From the NCBI GenBank assembly GCA_017459925.1, contig JAFUCC010000169.1, forward strand, positions 1 through 54,273: DNA of 54,273 nucleotides. The letters are read 5' to 3'. Positions 32,139-40,544 of this stretch are shown here, in pieces. The position numbers and the translations under genes are program-made. Each line of letters starts with the position of its first letter. Position 1 is the first letter of the stretch. The notes beneath the pieces were generated by a model. That model was not told where the DNA came from, searched no databases, and worked only from the letters and a program-made list of their open reading frames with translations. The DNA is from Eggerthellaceae bacterium (lineage in GTDB: Bacteria; Actinomycetota; Coriobacteriia; Coriobacteriales; Eggerthellaceae).

Positions 32139-33653
32139 ATGGCGCGGGGCAACCGTCTCATACTCGATCGATACGAACTTATAGGCACGGCTGGGTCCGG
32201 CGGATTCGGCACGGTTCAAATCGCGTGGGATCCGCGCATTCAGCGTAAAGTCGCCATCAAGACCATCTTGCTGACCGAGCACGACGCGTATCGTGCGCAC
32301 TTGCCGGGGGCACAGGCGGTTGCGGCAAGCCCGACAGCGGACCGTTGGCATGGGGCGCAGCCTTGGAACGAGTATTTGCGAGAAGACCTCGCCGACGATC
32401 CGTACGCGTTGGAATATGGCCCCGACGACTACGACGATCCTGACCAGGTGACGTCGCTTGCGCACCTGCCGGGCCTTGACGAAGCGCGCACAGCCGCCAT
32501 GCTGCAGGACCCGCGCATCGTTACGGTGTACGACTTCGAAATCCGCGACCGTACGGCGTATCTCATCATGGAATACGTCGAGGGCATCACGCTGACGCGC
32601 CTACTCGACGATTATCCCGACTTCCTGACGCTCGACATGGTGACGGCGGTGTTCGACGCCGTGGCGGGCGCGCTTATGGTCGCTCACAAAGCTGGCGTGC
32701 TGCATCTCGACATAAAGCCCGACAACATCATCATCAACCCGCAGGGGCAGGCGAAGGTCACCGACTTCGGCCTGGCGACGTTGGCCGACGCGTCGGGCGC
32801 GGGCACGACAGGCGGTGGCACCATCGGCTACATGCCGCTCGAGCAGATGCGCCGCGAGCATCTGGACGCGCGAACCGACGAATGGTCGCTGGCCTCCGTC
32901 ACGTACGAAATGCTGACCGGCGACAACCCCTTCCGGGTAAACGGTTTGGACCACGCTGAAGCAGCCATCGAAAACGCCGAGCTCATCTTGCCGTCGCTGT
33001 GCTGGGAAAACCTCGACGAGCAAGTTGATGACGTGGTGTTTTACGCGCTCGACCCGGATCGTGAACGTCGTTACGCCAGCGTGGCCGACTTCGCGGAGGA
33101 GATGGACAAGTTCCTGGGCAGCGCCGTGAAGGGCCGCGATGAGCTTGCCCTGGTGGTGGGCGACGCGCTCGGACTGAACGCCGTCGAAGAAGAGCCGGCT
33201 GACGAATGGGAAGCCGCTGACATGCGCGAACGCCGCAAACCAGGCTTTTTCTCGCGGTTGTTCGGTTCGGGCGGCAAGCCTGCACGAAGCTACGGCAACA
33301 ATGACGAACCCGAGCAGTACGACGAGCCGTATTGGCAAACAGAAGAGGAGCCCGAGCCTCAGCCCATAGAGCGCCGCGAGCGTCAGAAGATACGCAAGGT
33401 TCGCACCGAGGAGCAGAAAAAGCGTCGCCGCGCAGCGATAGGTCGCGCCATCGCCGCCCTCTGTGGCGGTATCGCAACGTGGTTCGCCCTCGGCAACCTG
33501 CCTCAATTACCCACGTTGTTCGGCCTCGACCCGCTGTTCCTCAAGCTCGTCTTATCTTTGGTGATGGCGGCCATCAGCGCCATAGTCCCGCTGGTGGGCC
33601 TCATCATCGCCTTCGCCCTGCTAGGCGTATCCTTCATCCCGCGTTTCTTGTAG
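32139..33653 (+). CDS. Membrane-anchored Ser/Thr protein kinase, HLD type
   Basis: 504 residues. Glycine loop GTAGSGGFGTV (~17), ATP-site Lys41 in VAIK, catalytic loop HLDIKPDN (~188), DFG (~207), and GTIGYMPLEQM in the activation segment. The usual HRD Arg is Leu, so activation may not need loop phosphorylation. An acidic insertion of about 55 residues separates VAIK from helix C (~50-105). A long charged linker leads to two C-terminal membrane segments (~435-500). Kinase faces the cytosol, with no extracellular PASTA domain. GGAAGG precedes the ATG. Confidence 0.9.
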   Translation: MARGNRLILDRYELIGTAGSGGFGTVQIAWDPRIQRKVAIKTILLTEHDAYRAHLPGAQAVAASPTADRWHGAQPWNEYLREDLADDPYALEYGPDDYDDPDQVTSLAHLPGLDEARTAAMLQDPRIVTVYDFEIRDRTAYLIMEYVEGITLTRLLDDYPDFLTLDMVTAVFDAVAGALMVAHKAGVLHLDIKPDNIIINPQGQAKVTDFGLATLADASGAGTTGGGTIGYMPLEQMRREHLDARTDEWSLASVTYEMLTGDNPFRVNGLDHAEAAIENAELILPSLCWENLDEQVDDVVFYALDPDRERRYASVADFAEEMDKFLGSAVKGRDELALVVGDALGLNAVEEEPADEWEAADMRERRKPGFFSRLFGSGGKPARSYGNNDEPEQYDEPYWQTEEEPEPQPIERRERQKIRKVRTEEQKKRRRAAIGRAIAALCGGIATWFALGNLPQLPTLFGLDPLFLKLVLSLVMAAISAIVPLVGLIIAFALLGVSFIPRFL

Positions 33654-33655
33654 CA

Positions 33656-33825
33656 AGCGGTTGGGAGTTGAACGTCACCCCAGGGAAGATTGAACGCTCA
33701 CCCCAGGGGTGATGTTCAAATTTGCTGAAACTCTACCTTTATGCAGAAGTGCTCCTTCAATTTGAACATCACCCCTGGGGTGAGCGTTCAATCTTCCCTG
33801 GGGTGACGTTCAACTCCCAACCGCT
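33656..33825. repeat. Family-1 palindromic repeat, locus 7 (two nested units)
   Basis: Perfect 67-bp arms (33656-33722 and 33759-33825) around a 36-base loop. An inner 102-base unit (33690-33791) sits inside an outer one. The outer 12 bases (AGCGGTTGGGAG) are outside the repeat core but still perfectly inverted. It separates the convergent kinase and serS genes. Confidence 0.97.
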
Positions 33826-33852
33826 CGGGGCAGGCAGGTTGAAAGAACTACG

Positions 33853-35169
33853 TTATTCCGGCTCGATGACCTCGACGCCGCCCATGTAGGGCACGAGCAC
33901 GTCGGGCACCTTCACGGAGCCGTCGGCCTGCTGGTAGTTTTCCAGGATGGCCGCCATCGTGCGACCCACCGCCAGGCCCGAGCCGTTCAGCGTGTGAACA
34001 TAGCGCGTGCCCTTGAAGTTCTCAGGGTCCTTGTAGCGCATGTTCATGCGGCGTGCCTGGAAGTCGGTGCAGTTCGAGCAGCTGGAAATCTCCTTGTAGT
34101 CGTTGTAGCAGGGCAGCCACACTTCGAGGTCGTACGTCTTCGCAGACGAGAACCCGATGTCGCCCGTGCACAGGCTGATGACGCGGTAGGGCAGGCCCAG
34201 CAGCTGCAGGATGTTCTCAGCGTCGGCGACCATGGACTCGAGCTCCTCGTAGGAATGCTCGGGCTCGCACACCTTCACCATTTCCACCTTGTCAAACTGG
34301 TGCACGCGGATCAGTCCGCGCGTGTCGCGGCCAGCCGAGCCCGCCTCCTCGCGGAAGCACGGGGTGAACGCGCAGTAGTGCTTGGGCAGATCATCGACCG
34401 AAAGCGTCTCGTCGGCATGAAGGTTGGTCAGCTGCACCTCGGCGGTCGGGATGAGGTACAGGTTGTCGCCCTCTTTGTCGGAGGTGCCCTCCATGTCGGT
34501 GGCGAAAGTCTTGAACATGTCGTTCTCGAACTTCGGCAGCTGGCCGGTGCCCGTCATCGTGCGGGCGTTGGCCATGACGGGCAACCACCATTCCTTATAG
34601 CCGCGCGACGTGTGCGTATCGGCCATGAAGTTGATGATGGAACGCTCGAGGCGCGCGCCCATGCCGCCGAGCACGATGAAGCGGCTGGCAGCCAGCTTCA
34701 CGCCGTAGTCGAAGTTGATGATGCCCAAATCGGGGCCGAGGTCCCAGTGGGCCTTGGGCTCGAAGTCGAATTCGGTCGGGGTGCCCCAACGGCGAACCTC
34801 GGGGTTGTCGTTCTCGTCGTCGCCGACCGGCGTTTCGTCGGAGGGCATGTTGGGCGTGTGCAGCAGCAAATCGCGCAGCTCGGCGTCGATGCGCTCGCGT
34901 TCGGAGCCGGCGCCTTCCAGTTCGGCCTTGATCTCGGCCACGCGCGCCTTCACGCTTTCGGCTTCGTCTTTCTGACCAGCCTTCATAAGCTCGCCGACTT
35001 GCTTCGACAGCGAGTTACGCTCGGCTTGCAGCGCCTCTTCCTTCTGAATGGACTCGCGGCGAGCCTCGTCGAGCTGGGCGAACTTGGCGCCGTCCCATTC
35101 GGCATGGCGGTTCTTCATGGCCTCGGCAACGGCCTCTTGGTTTTCGCGAACGAACTTGATGTCAAGCAT
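33853..35169 (-). CDS. serS: Seryl-tRNA synthetase
   Basis: 438 residues, normal length. N-terminal helical arm (~30-110, rich in Glu/Lys/Arg), then the class II core: motif 2 region CFREEAGSAGRDTRGLIRVHQF and motif 3 NGSGLAVGRTMAAILEN. The enzyme charges tRNA-Ser. GAGGAG lies upstream of the ATG at 35169, which begins the canonical MLDIKFVREN. Confidence 0.97.
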   Translation of the reverse strand: MLDIKFVRENQEAVAEAMKNRHAEWDGAKFAQLDEARRESIQKEEALQAERNSLSKQVGELMKAGQKDEAESVKARVAEIKAELEGAGSERERIDAELRDLLLHTPNMPSDETPVGDDENDNPEVRRWGTPTEFDFEPKAHWDLGPDLGIINFDYGVKLAASRFIVLGGMGARLERSIINFMADTHTSRGYKEWWLPVMANARTMTGTGQLPKFENDMFKTFATDMEGTSDKEGDNLYLIPTAEVQLTNLHADETLSVDDLPKHYCAFTPCFREEAGSAGRDTRGLIRVHQFDKVEMVKVCEPEHSYEELESMVADAENILQLLGLPYRVISLCTGDIGFSSAKTYDLEVWLPCYNDYKEISSCSNCTDFQARRMNMRYKDPENFKGTRYVHTLNGSGLAVGRTMAAILENYQQADGSVKVPDVLVPYMGGVEVIEPE

Positions 35170-35241
35170 GATACGAACTCCTCCTTGAAACGAAACGCGA
35201 CTAAGTATAGGCCAAGACGGCGCGTGTGTTACCATGGTCAC

Positions 35242-35445
35242 ATGGACTTCGGAGAGATTTATCATTTCTTGTTCGAGACGTATGCGGGCATTGGCGTGCT
35301 CGTAGCCGTTTCCATCGTGCTGTGCATCATCATTGCGGCGGTGCTCGAGCTGCGTACGCGCAAGACTTACGTCGACCGCGGTCCCAAATCTGAAGACGAA
35401 GAAGACGAGTGGTCCTTGTTCGACGATGAAGAAGACGGTGAATAG
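35242..35445 (+). CDS. Small single-pass membrane protein
   Basis: 67 residues. One membrane segment (~15-36, GIGVLVAVSIVLCIIIAAVL) and a strongly acidic tail (EDEEDEWSLFDDEEDGE). It overlaps the next gene by 20 bases in another frame, so the two are coupled. It starts 72 bases from divergent serS. Unknown function. Confidence 0.65.
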   Translation: MDFGEIYHFLFETYAGIGVLVAVSIVLCIIIAAVLELRTRKTYVDRGPKSEDEEDEWSLFDDEEDGE

Positions 35446-36313
35446 CGCGCGGTGGCGATGGATTGCGGCTGCCGTCGTTGCAATCCTGCTCGTTGGGTTC
35501 CTTGCTACTCGAATTGCCTCATGCACGTCAAGTGAAAAGGCCTCGCCAGATCAGGCGCGGCGCGATGCCCCCCTTAGCTATGCGGCCGACACCGTAAACG
35601 CGTACGCGTCGGATATTGGCATGCTGCGCGTAAGGCAAACGATTGCGACAAGGGTGACGAGCCTGCCCAAGGCTGCCGGTTCGGATACGGGCGTCGAATG
35701 CCGCTGGGTGCGCAGCGGCTTGTTCACGACCGGCGATGCGGGAATCGACGAATGGGTGAAGGGCTTCTGCGACGCGCATACCGTGTCTGACGACCCCTCC
35801 GAAAACGCGTTCGCCGCCTACGAGGCGCTTTTGCACGAGTTCGGTTACGGCGAGCGCCTTTCGAACCGCCACCCCGATTACGTCGGGTGGGATTACGATT
35901 ACATGTGGCAGTTCCTGACCGAGGGCACCGGCAACTGTTACAACGATGCGGCGGCTACGCAGTTCGTGCTGCGGTATTTCGGCTACGAGGATGCCACTGC
36001 CAACATCATCTTCGTGCTCCTGCAGTCGGGGAACATGAGCGACCATGGGGCCGTGTTCGTGACCGACGTGTATCACGGCAACAGGGAATGCGTCGTCGAC
36101 GATGCCATGGGCGTAGACGGATGGATGATCGACGCCGATTCGTATGTGTACCAAGCCATCGACTATGGTCAGAAAATGGACCCCGATTCGTTCTTCGTGA
36201 AAAACGCGACGGAAATCATCGGGCCACCTTCGTTCTGGTACAACCCGGCTGTATACGGCGATGACGTGGAGCAATCCGAGGAGCCGTCCGACGGGGAATC
36301 GGACGAAGGGTAA
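35426..36313 (+). CDS. Transglutaminase-like cysteine protein, membrane-anchored
   Basis: 295 residues. One N-terminal membrane segment (~12-30). The C-terminal domain has a papain/transglutaminase-like triad: Cys in GTGNCYND (~170), His in SDHGAVFV (~206) and Asp in VVDDAMG (~224). The tail is acidic. Family members are mostly extracellular and may crosslink or cut cell-wall peptides; substrate not known here. The ATG at 35426 overlaps the preceding small gene. Confidence 0.72.
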   Translation: MKKTVNSARWRWIAAAVVAILLVGFLATRIASCTSSEKASPDQARRDAPLSYAADTVNAYASDIGMLRVRQTIATRVTSLPKAAGSDTGVECRWVRSGLFTTGDAGIDEWVKGFCDAHTVSDDPSENAFAAYEALLHEFGYGERLSNRHPDYVGWDYDYMWQFLTEGTGNCYNDAAATQFVLRYFGYEDATANIIFVLLQSGNMSDHGAVFVTDVYHGNRECVVDDAMGVDGWMIDADSYVYQAIDYGQKMDPDSFFVKNATEIIGPPSFWYNPAVYGDDVEQSEEPSDGESDEG

Positions 36314-36485
36314 CGAGGCGGTCCCAGCGTGAGCGGGCGCTGGCGTTATCGGCGTTTCCGATAAGCCCTTATTCAAATGAACAAGTGCGGCATCTGCCCG
36401 TTTCGCGTGCGGAGACGGGTATACTTTCCGTCGATAAGCACGAACGGGGCATAGGCGCCCGTTCCAATTCGAGAAAGAAGGACCC

Positions 36486-37370
36486 ATGACCGTCACTCAA
36501 ACGTCCCAAATTCCCACGTTGTACCAGCGGGTGGGCGACTACATCCCGCGCATCGCAGCCGTGCATGACCTGTGCGGCTACGGCAAGTGCTCGCTCGGCG
36601 TGGCCATACCGGTGCTGTCGGCGGCAGGCGCCGATGTATGCCCTGTTCCAACGGGGCTGTTCAGCTCGCATACGGCGTTTCCCGGATGGTACATGCACGA
36701 CACGACCGACATCCTGCCCGATTACCTGGCGGCCTGGAAGGGCATCGACGTGGAAATCGACGCCGTGTACTCGGGCTTCCTCGGCGCGCCCGAGCAAGTC
36801 GACATCATCCGCGACATCTACGCCACGTACCCCAAGGCATTGCGCGTGGTCGACCCGGTCATGGCCGATCACGGCCAGGTGTACCCGACCTACACGCCCG
36901 AGCTTGTGGCGGCTATGGGCGAGCTGGCGTGCGATGCCGATATCCTGACCCCCAACCTCACCGAAGCAGCCATCATCCTCGACCGCGAGTGGACTGGGCC
37001 CGACATCGGGGAAGACGAGGTGCGCGACATCATAAGCGCCCTGCGCGAACGCGGCGCGAAGAACGTCGTCTTGAAGGGCGTCGAGCATGGCGACGGGCTT
37101 ATCCACAATTACACGTGGGGCGACGCCGCCGAATTCTCGGAGACGACGAACGCGAAGCTTCCCTACATGTTGCATGGCACGGGAGACCTGTTCGCCAGCG
37201 CATTGCTCGCTGCCGTGATGACCGGCCGAGGCCTGCCCGAGGCTACGGCTTTCGCAGCCGACCTGACCGCGGACGCCATGGTCGTGTCGGCCAAGCAGCC
37301 GAACTTCGAAGCCCGCGGGGTGTCCTTCGAGCCGCTGCTCGGGAAGGTGGCTGCGCTCCTGCAAGCGTAA
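36486..37370 (+). CDS. Pyridoxal/pyridoxamine kinase (PdxK/PdxY family)
   Basis: 294 residues, ribokinase fold. Marks: AAVHDLCGYGKCSL (substrate-binding start), VVDPVMADHG, TPNLTEA, and the anion-hole HGTGDLFASAL (~228-238) with the catalytic Asp. It phosphorylates B6 vitamers to PLP or its precursors. Several PLP enzymes are nearby (4652, 39226). GAAAGAAGGA precedes the ATG. A strong terminator follows. Confidence 0.9.
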   Translation: MTVTQTSQIPTLYQRVGDYIPRIAAVHDLCGYGKCSLGVAIPVLSAAGADVCPVPTGLFSSHTAFPGWYMHDTTDILPDYLAAWKGIDVEIDAVYSGFLGAPEQVDIIRDIYATYPKALRVVDPVMADHGQVYPTYTPELVAAMGELACDADILTPNLTEAAIILDREWTGPDIGEDEVRDIISALRERGAKNVVLKGVEHGDGLIHNYTWGDAAEFSETTNAKLPYMLHGTGDLFASALLAAVMTGRGLPEATAFAADLTADAMVVSAKQPNFEARGVSFEPLLGKVAALLQA

Positions 37371-37393
37371 TGTAGGCGAATCGTCGCTCATGT

Positions 37394-37434
37394 AGGGCCG
37401 AAGGGGGAGCGCCCCCTTCGGCCCTTGTGTTTTC
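37394..37434 (+). terminator. Intrinsic terminator of the B6 kinase gene
   Basis: AGGGCCGAAGGGGG pairs with CCCCCTTCGGCCCT (14 bp, 4-base loop) followed by TGTGTTTT. Confidence 0.9.
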
Positions 37435-37496
37435 CAGCCTAGGATATAATGGGTCGCGAATAAGCTTGCCAAACCGAACCGAACAGATAACGAAGC

Positions 37497-38747
37497 ATGG
37501 CGAGAAACGACGATTCACAACCTTCGCGCGTGTATAAAGCATCTGACGTGCATAAACGGCGCGTCAACCGTAAATCGCGCTCCGAGAAGGCTGCCGACCA
37601 GCCTATCGGCGAGCCGGCACGCGAACCCGAACCCCAAAACCCCGAGCCCCAAACGCCGGCAGCGGAGCCTGCGGAAGGCGTCGTGCTGAAGCCCGAGTTC
37701 GGCCGCCGAACCGAAGCGCAGCACGAGGCGGATGACCGTTGGTTCGCGGCCATGCGCGAAGACGTTCCCGAGGTGATTCCAACATCGTCCGAGGCTTCCA
37801 GTGAGCAAGTTTCCGCAGAACTGCAAGCTGCCGTGCCCGCCGAGACAGGTGAGCAGACTCCCGTAGGGACGCGATTCATCGCGCCCGCCGAACAGGGAGA
37901 TGCCACAGGTGAAGGCGCGCAGCAAGAGCCGGCCTCGCAACCAACCGAGGAGATTCCCCAGCTTGCCTCCGATGAAGCCGAAGGCGAAAGCGAAGGGGAA
38001 GCGGCTCCTGCAGCAGCCGGCCCCCCGGCTCGCTTTGGCGCCAAGGCGGCAGGAGCGTTCGCCGCTCGCGAGAAGCTTTCCGTGAAGCGACGCATCCTCC
38101 TCATCCTAACCGCCGTCATCGTGGTGGCGATTGCCGTTGCGGTGGCGCTGTTCACGTGGAATCGCTGGTATCGGTTCGATGACCACGCCGATATGCAGGG
38201 CGAATGGTACGTCGTCGGCACGACGGTGCCAGTTTCCATCGACGAGTCGTCAATTCACCTTACCGACGACGTGACCTACCAGTACGAGATCAATCCGCAG
38301 GACAAGACGATTCGCTATACGTTCGGCCCCATGGAAGGCCAGGGCCGCTATTGGTTCAGCGATGACAGGCGCTATCTGGTCATCACCGATGGCGACGACT
38401 TCACCAGCACGGGCACGGCGTTCGATGACCTCTTGCACTCGTTCGGCGATATGGCCGATGCGATGACGGGGTCGAACATGAAGCTGCCGGAGGGGGAGGG
38501 CATCATCGCCTTCAGCCGCGAACCCGATGCCCATGCGCTCGCGCGCGAGCAGGAGGAAGCTGCCAAGAAGGCCGCCGCCGAAGAAGCCGCGCGCAAGGAA
38601 GAAGAGCGCCGCGCTGCCGAGGAGGCCGCCGCCGAAGCGGCCGAGCTGGAAGAGTACTACGAGGAAGACTATTACGAAGAGGCTCCTGCTGACGAAGGGC
38701 AGTCTGCCGAGGAGTCTTCTGGCGACGAGGGAAACCAAGAAGAGTAA
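37497..38747 (+). CDS. Single-pass membrane protein with long charged termini
   Basis: 416 residues. A disordered cytosolic N-terminus (Pro/Glu/Ala-rich, ~1-200) leads to one membrane segment (~202-222, ILLILTAVIVVAIAVAVALF). An extracellular domain (~225-335) with MQGEWYVVGTTVP and RYTFGPMEGQG follows, then a Glu/Ala/Lys coiled-coil and an acidic end. Residues ~122-131 (VGTRFIAPAE) are encoded by a family-3 repeat inserted in frame. No family recognised. The next gene starts 56 bases on, with another family-3 copy between. Confidence 0.8.
   Translation: MARNDDSQPSRVYKASDVHKRRVNRKSRSEKAADQPIGEPAREPEPQNPEPQTPAAEPAEGVVLKPEFGRRTEAQHEADDRWFAAMREDVPEVIPTSSEASSEQVSAELQAAVPAETGEQTPVGTRFIAPAEQGDATGEGAQQEPASQPTEEIPQLASDEAEGESEGEAAPAAAGPPARFGAKAAGAFAAREKLSVKRRILLILTAVIVVAIAVAVALFTWNRWYRFDDHADMQGEWYVVGTTVPVSIDESSIHLTDDVTYQYEINPQDKTIRYTFGPMEGQGRYWFSDDRRYLVITDGDDFTSTGTAFDDLLHSFGDMADAMTGSNMKLPEGEGIIAFSREPDAHALAREQEEAAKKAAAEEAARKEEERRAAEEAAAEAAELEEYYEEDYYEEAPADEGQSAEESSGDEGNQEE
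37861..37890. repeat. Family-3 repeat inside a coding region
   Basis: CCGTAGGGACGCGATTCATC followed by GCGCCCGCCG, one base from the family-3 core. It is in frame and codes for PVGTRFIAPA, in a disordered part of the protein. Confidence 0.85.
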
Positions 38748-38749
38748 CC

Positions 38750-38792
38750 CCGTAGGGGCGCGATTCATCGCGCCCGCAGCGAATCAAGCCCC
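38750..38792. repeat. Family-3 repeat after the membrane protein gene
   Basis: CCGTAGGGGCGCGATTCATC, then GCGCCCGC, then GAATCAAGCCCC. GGGCGCGAT and ATCGCGCCC form a hairpin around TC. Confidence 0.85.
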
Positions 38793-38803
38793 GAAAGGCC
38801 GCA

Positions 38804-39238
38804 ATGCCGAACGAAGCCGAACAGCAAGAACAGCCTGTGCGCGTAAGCGCCATCACGGTGCAAACCGGGCGTCTCGTGTGCGATGTCGAAATAGCAGAGG
38901 AGCGGTTCCGCTTCACGACGCCGCGCCTTGCCGCATTCGTCGGGCAACGGTATCCGGACTTGCCGCATCATGCATGCGTGAACGACAAGGGGCCTGCGTT
39001 CGGCGACGTCATCGAGCACACATCGACGCCGCATCTGCTCGAGCACCTGGCCATCAGCCTGCAGACGCGCGAGGCGGTCGGCGCCGAGGACCCGTTCGTG
39101 GGCACGACGGAATGGGTTGACGAGGCGCAAGGCCAGGCGCGCGTGCAAATCAGCTTCCGCGACGATTTCGAGGCGCTGCGTGCATTTAACGAAGCGACCC
39201 AGTTTCTTAACATTGCCGTGCTAACATGTCTGCCATGA
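38804..39238 (+). CDS. Stand-alone protein resembling the cyanophycin-synthetase N-terminal domain
   Basis: 144 residues. The central ACVNDKGPAFGDVIEHTSTP followed by HLLEHLAISLQ is similar to the N-terminal domain of cyanophycin synthetases, where an FGHVxEHxALELQ-like segment occurs. No ATP-grasp or Mur-ligase part follows, so it cannot make cyanophycin by itself. The last 13 bases overlap the aminotransferase gene. Function unknown; similarity judged by eye. Confidence 0.6.
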   Translation: MPNEAEQQEQPVRVSAITVQTGRLVCDVEIAEERFRFTTPRLAAFVGQRYPDLPHHACVNDKGPAFGDVIEHTSTPHLLEHLAISLQTREAVGAEDPFVGTTEWVDEAQGQARVQISFRDDFEALRAFNEATQFLNIAVLTCLP

Positions 39239-40494
39239 AAGACGCACACATTAAATTCGAAACGGCGACCGACAAGGTCGCCACGCGCATAACCAAGATG
39301 CGCCCCTCGGCCGTGCGCATGCTGTTCGCGGCCGCAACCAGGCCCGACATCATCTCGCTAGCGGGAGGCATGCCCGACGTGTCGCTGCTGCCGAAAAGCG
39401 CGGTGCGCAAGGCGGCCAAAGCTGCCATCGACGCCCAAGCGGTCACGTTGCAGTACGGCGGCACGAACGGACTCATGGAAACCGCGCAGGTGTTCTGCGA
39501 CATCGTGCGCGACATCGGCATCCGCCACAAGCCGGAAAACGTCATCATCACGACCGGCGCACAGGAGGCGCTCGACCTCATCGCCAAGACGTTCTGCGAC
39601 CCGGGCGACATCATCCTGACGGAGGGCCCCACGTATCTGGGCGCTCTGCAGGCGTTTTCGGCGTATGAGCCGGAAGTCCACACCATTCCCTTCGACGCGG
39701 AGGGCATGCGGATGGACTTGCTCGAGGAAGAGCTGAAGCGCATCGGCAAGGGCAACCCGCGCCTGAAGTTCCTCTACACCATCCCGAACTTCCAGAACCC
39801 GGGCGGCGTCACCATGAGCCCCGAGCGCCGCAAGCGCCTCATCGAGCTGTCGCACGAGTACGACTTCATCATCGTCGAAGACGATCCGTACGGTCGCCTA
39901 CGCTACGAGGGCGGCCATTGCCTGCCCATGCGCGCACTCGACGATTCGGTCATTTACCTGGGAACCATCTCGAAGATGTTCGCCGCCGGCCTTCGCGTGG
40001 GTTGGATCATGGCGCCTCCGGGCGTCACGGCCAAGATCAACCTGGCCAAGCAGGGCACCGACCTGTGCGGAAGCATGTTCGACCAGAAGATGGCGGCAGC
40101 GTACTTCACCGAAACGCCTTGGCAGCACACGCTGCAGAAGTTCATCAAGACCTACGACAAGCGCCGCCGCGCCTTGCTCGACGCGTTGGAGGAGTTCTTC
40201 CCGCCCGAGGCCACGTGGACGCATCCCGAAGGCGGCTTCTTCGTGTGGGTCACCTTGCCTCCGTACGTCGACGCCAACTCCATGCTGGCAGAAGCGCTCG
40301 ACCACGGGGTCATCTACACGCCGGGCGATTCGTTCTATCCCGATGGCAAAGAGGGGCGCAACTGCATGCGCCTGAACTTCAGCTATCCGTCGCCCGAGGA
40401 CATTCGCGAGGCCGTCCGTCGCCTGGCGGAGGTCATCGAGGATCGCTTGGAGCTGTACCGCGCGTTCATCGCCGCCGGTGCGATTAAGGAGTAA
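39226..40494 (+). CDS. PLP-dependent class I/II aminotransferase (2-aminoadipate/LysN type)
   Basis: 422 residues. Fold-type I marks: ISLAGGMPDVSLLP, YGGTNGLMETA, TTGAQEALDLI, IPNFQNPGGVTM, EDDPYGRLRY, and the PLP lysine in GTISKMFAAGLRVGW. Closest in style to MocR-like domains and 2-aminoadipate aminotransferases, but no DNA-binding domain is attached. The ATG at 39226 overlaps the previous gene by 13 bases. Its TAA forms part of a family-4 palindrome. Amino donor unknown. Confidence 0.9.
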   Translation: MSAMKDAHIKFETATDKVATRITKMRPSAVRMLFAAATRPDIISLAGGMPDVSLLPKSAVRKAAKAAIDAQAVTLQYGGTNGLMETAQVFCDIVRDIGIRHKPENVIITTGAQEALDLIAKTFCDPGDIILTEGPTYLGALQAFSAYEPEVHTIPFDAEGMRMDLLEEELKRIGKGNPRLKFLYTIPNFQNPGGVTMSPERRKRLIELSHEYDFIIVEDDPYGRLRYEGGHCLPMRALDDSVIYLGTISKMFAAGLRVGWIMAPPGVTAKINLAKQGTDLCGSMFDQKMAAAYFTETPWQHTLQKFIKTYDKRRRALLDALEEFFPPEATWTHPEGGFFVWVTLPPYVDANSMLAEALDHGVIYTPGDSFYPDGKEGRNCMRLNFSYPSPEDIREAVRRLAEVIEDRLELYRAFIAAGAIKE

Positions 40495-40525
40495 TAATCA
40501 ATTTCCTCCGAGGAAACTGATTATT
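40493..40525. repeat. Family-4 palindrome between aminotransferase and ddl
   Basis: 16-bp arms with one mismatch (40493-40508 and 40510-40525). It shares TAATCAATTTCCTCCGAGG with the copy at 26525-26557 and overlaps the aminotransferase stop. Confidence 0.85.
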
Positions 40526-40544
40526 CCGTGTATAGGAGTAAGTC

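Noticed and set aside
33994..35169. Long plus-strand open frame opposite serS
   Set aside because: Antisense to a certain tRNA synthetase gene; only its last part (35242-35445), in the same frame, is a believable gene.
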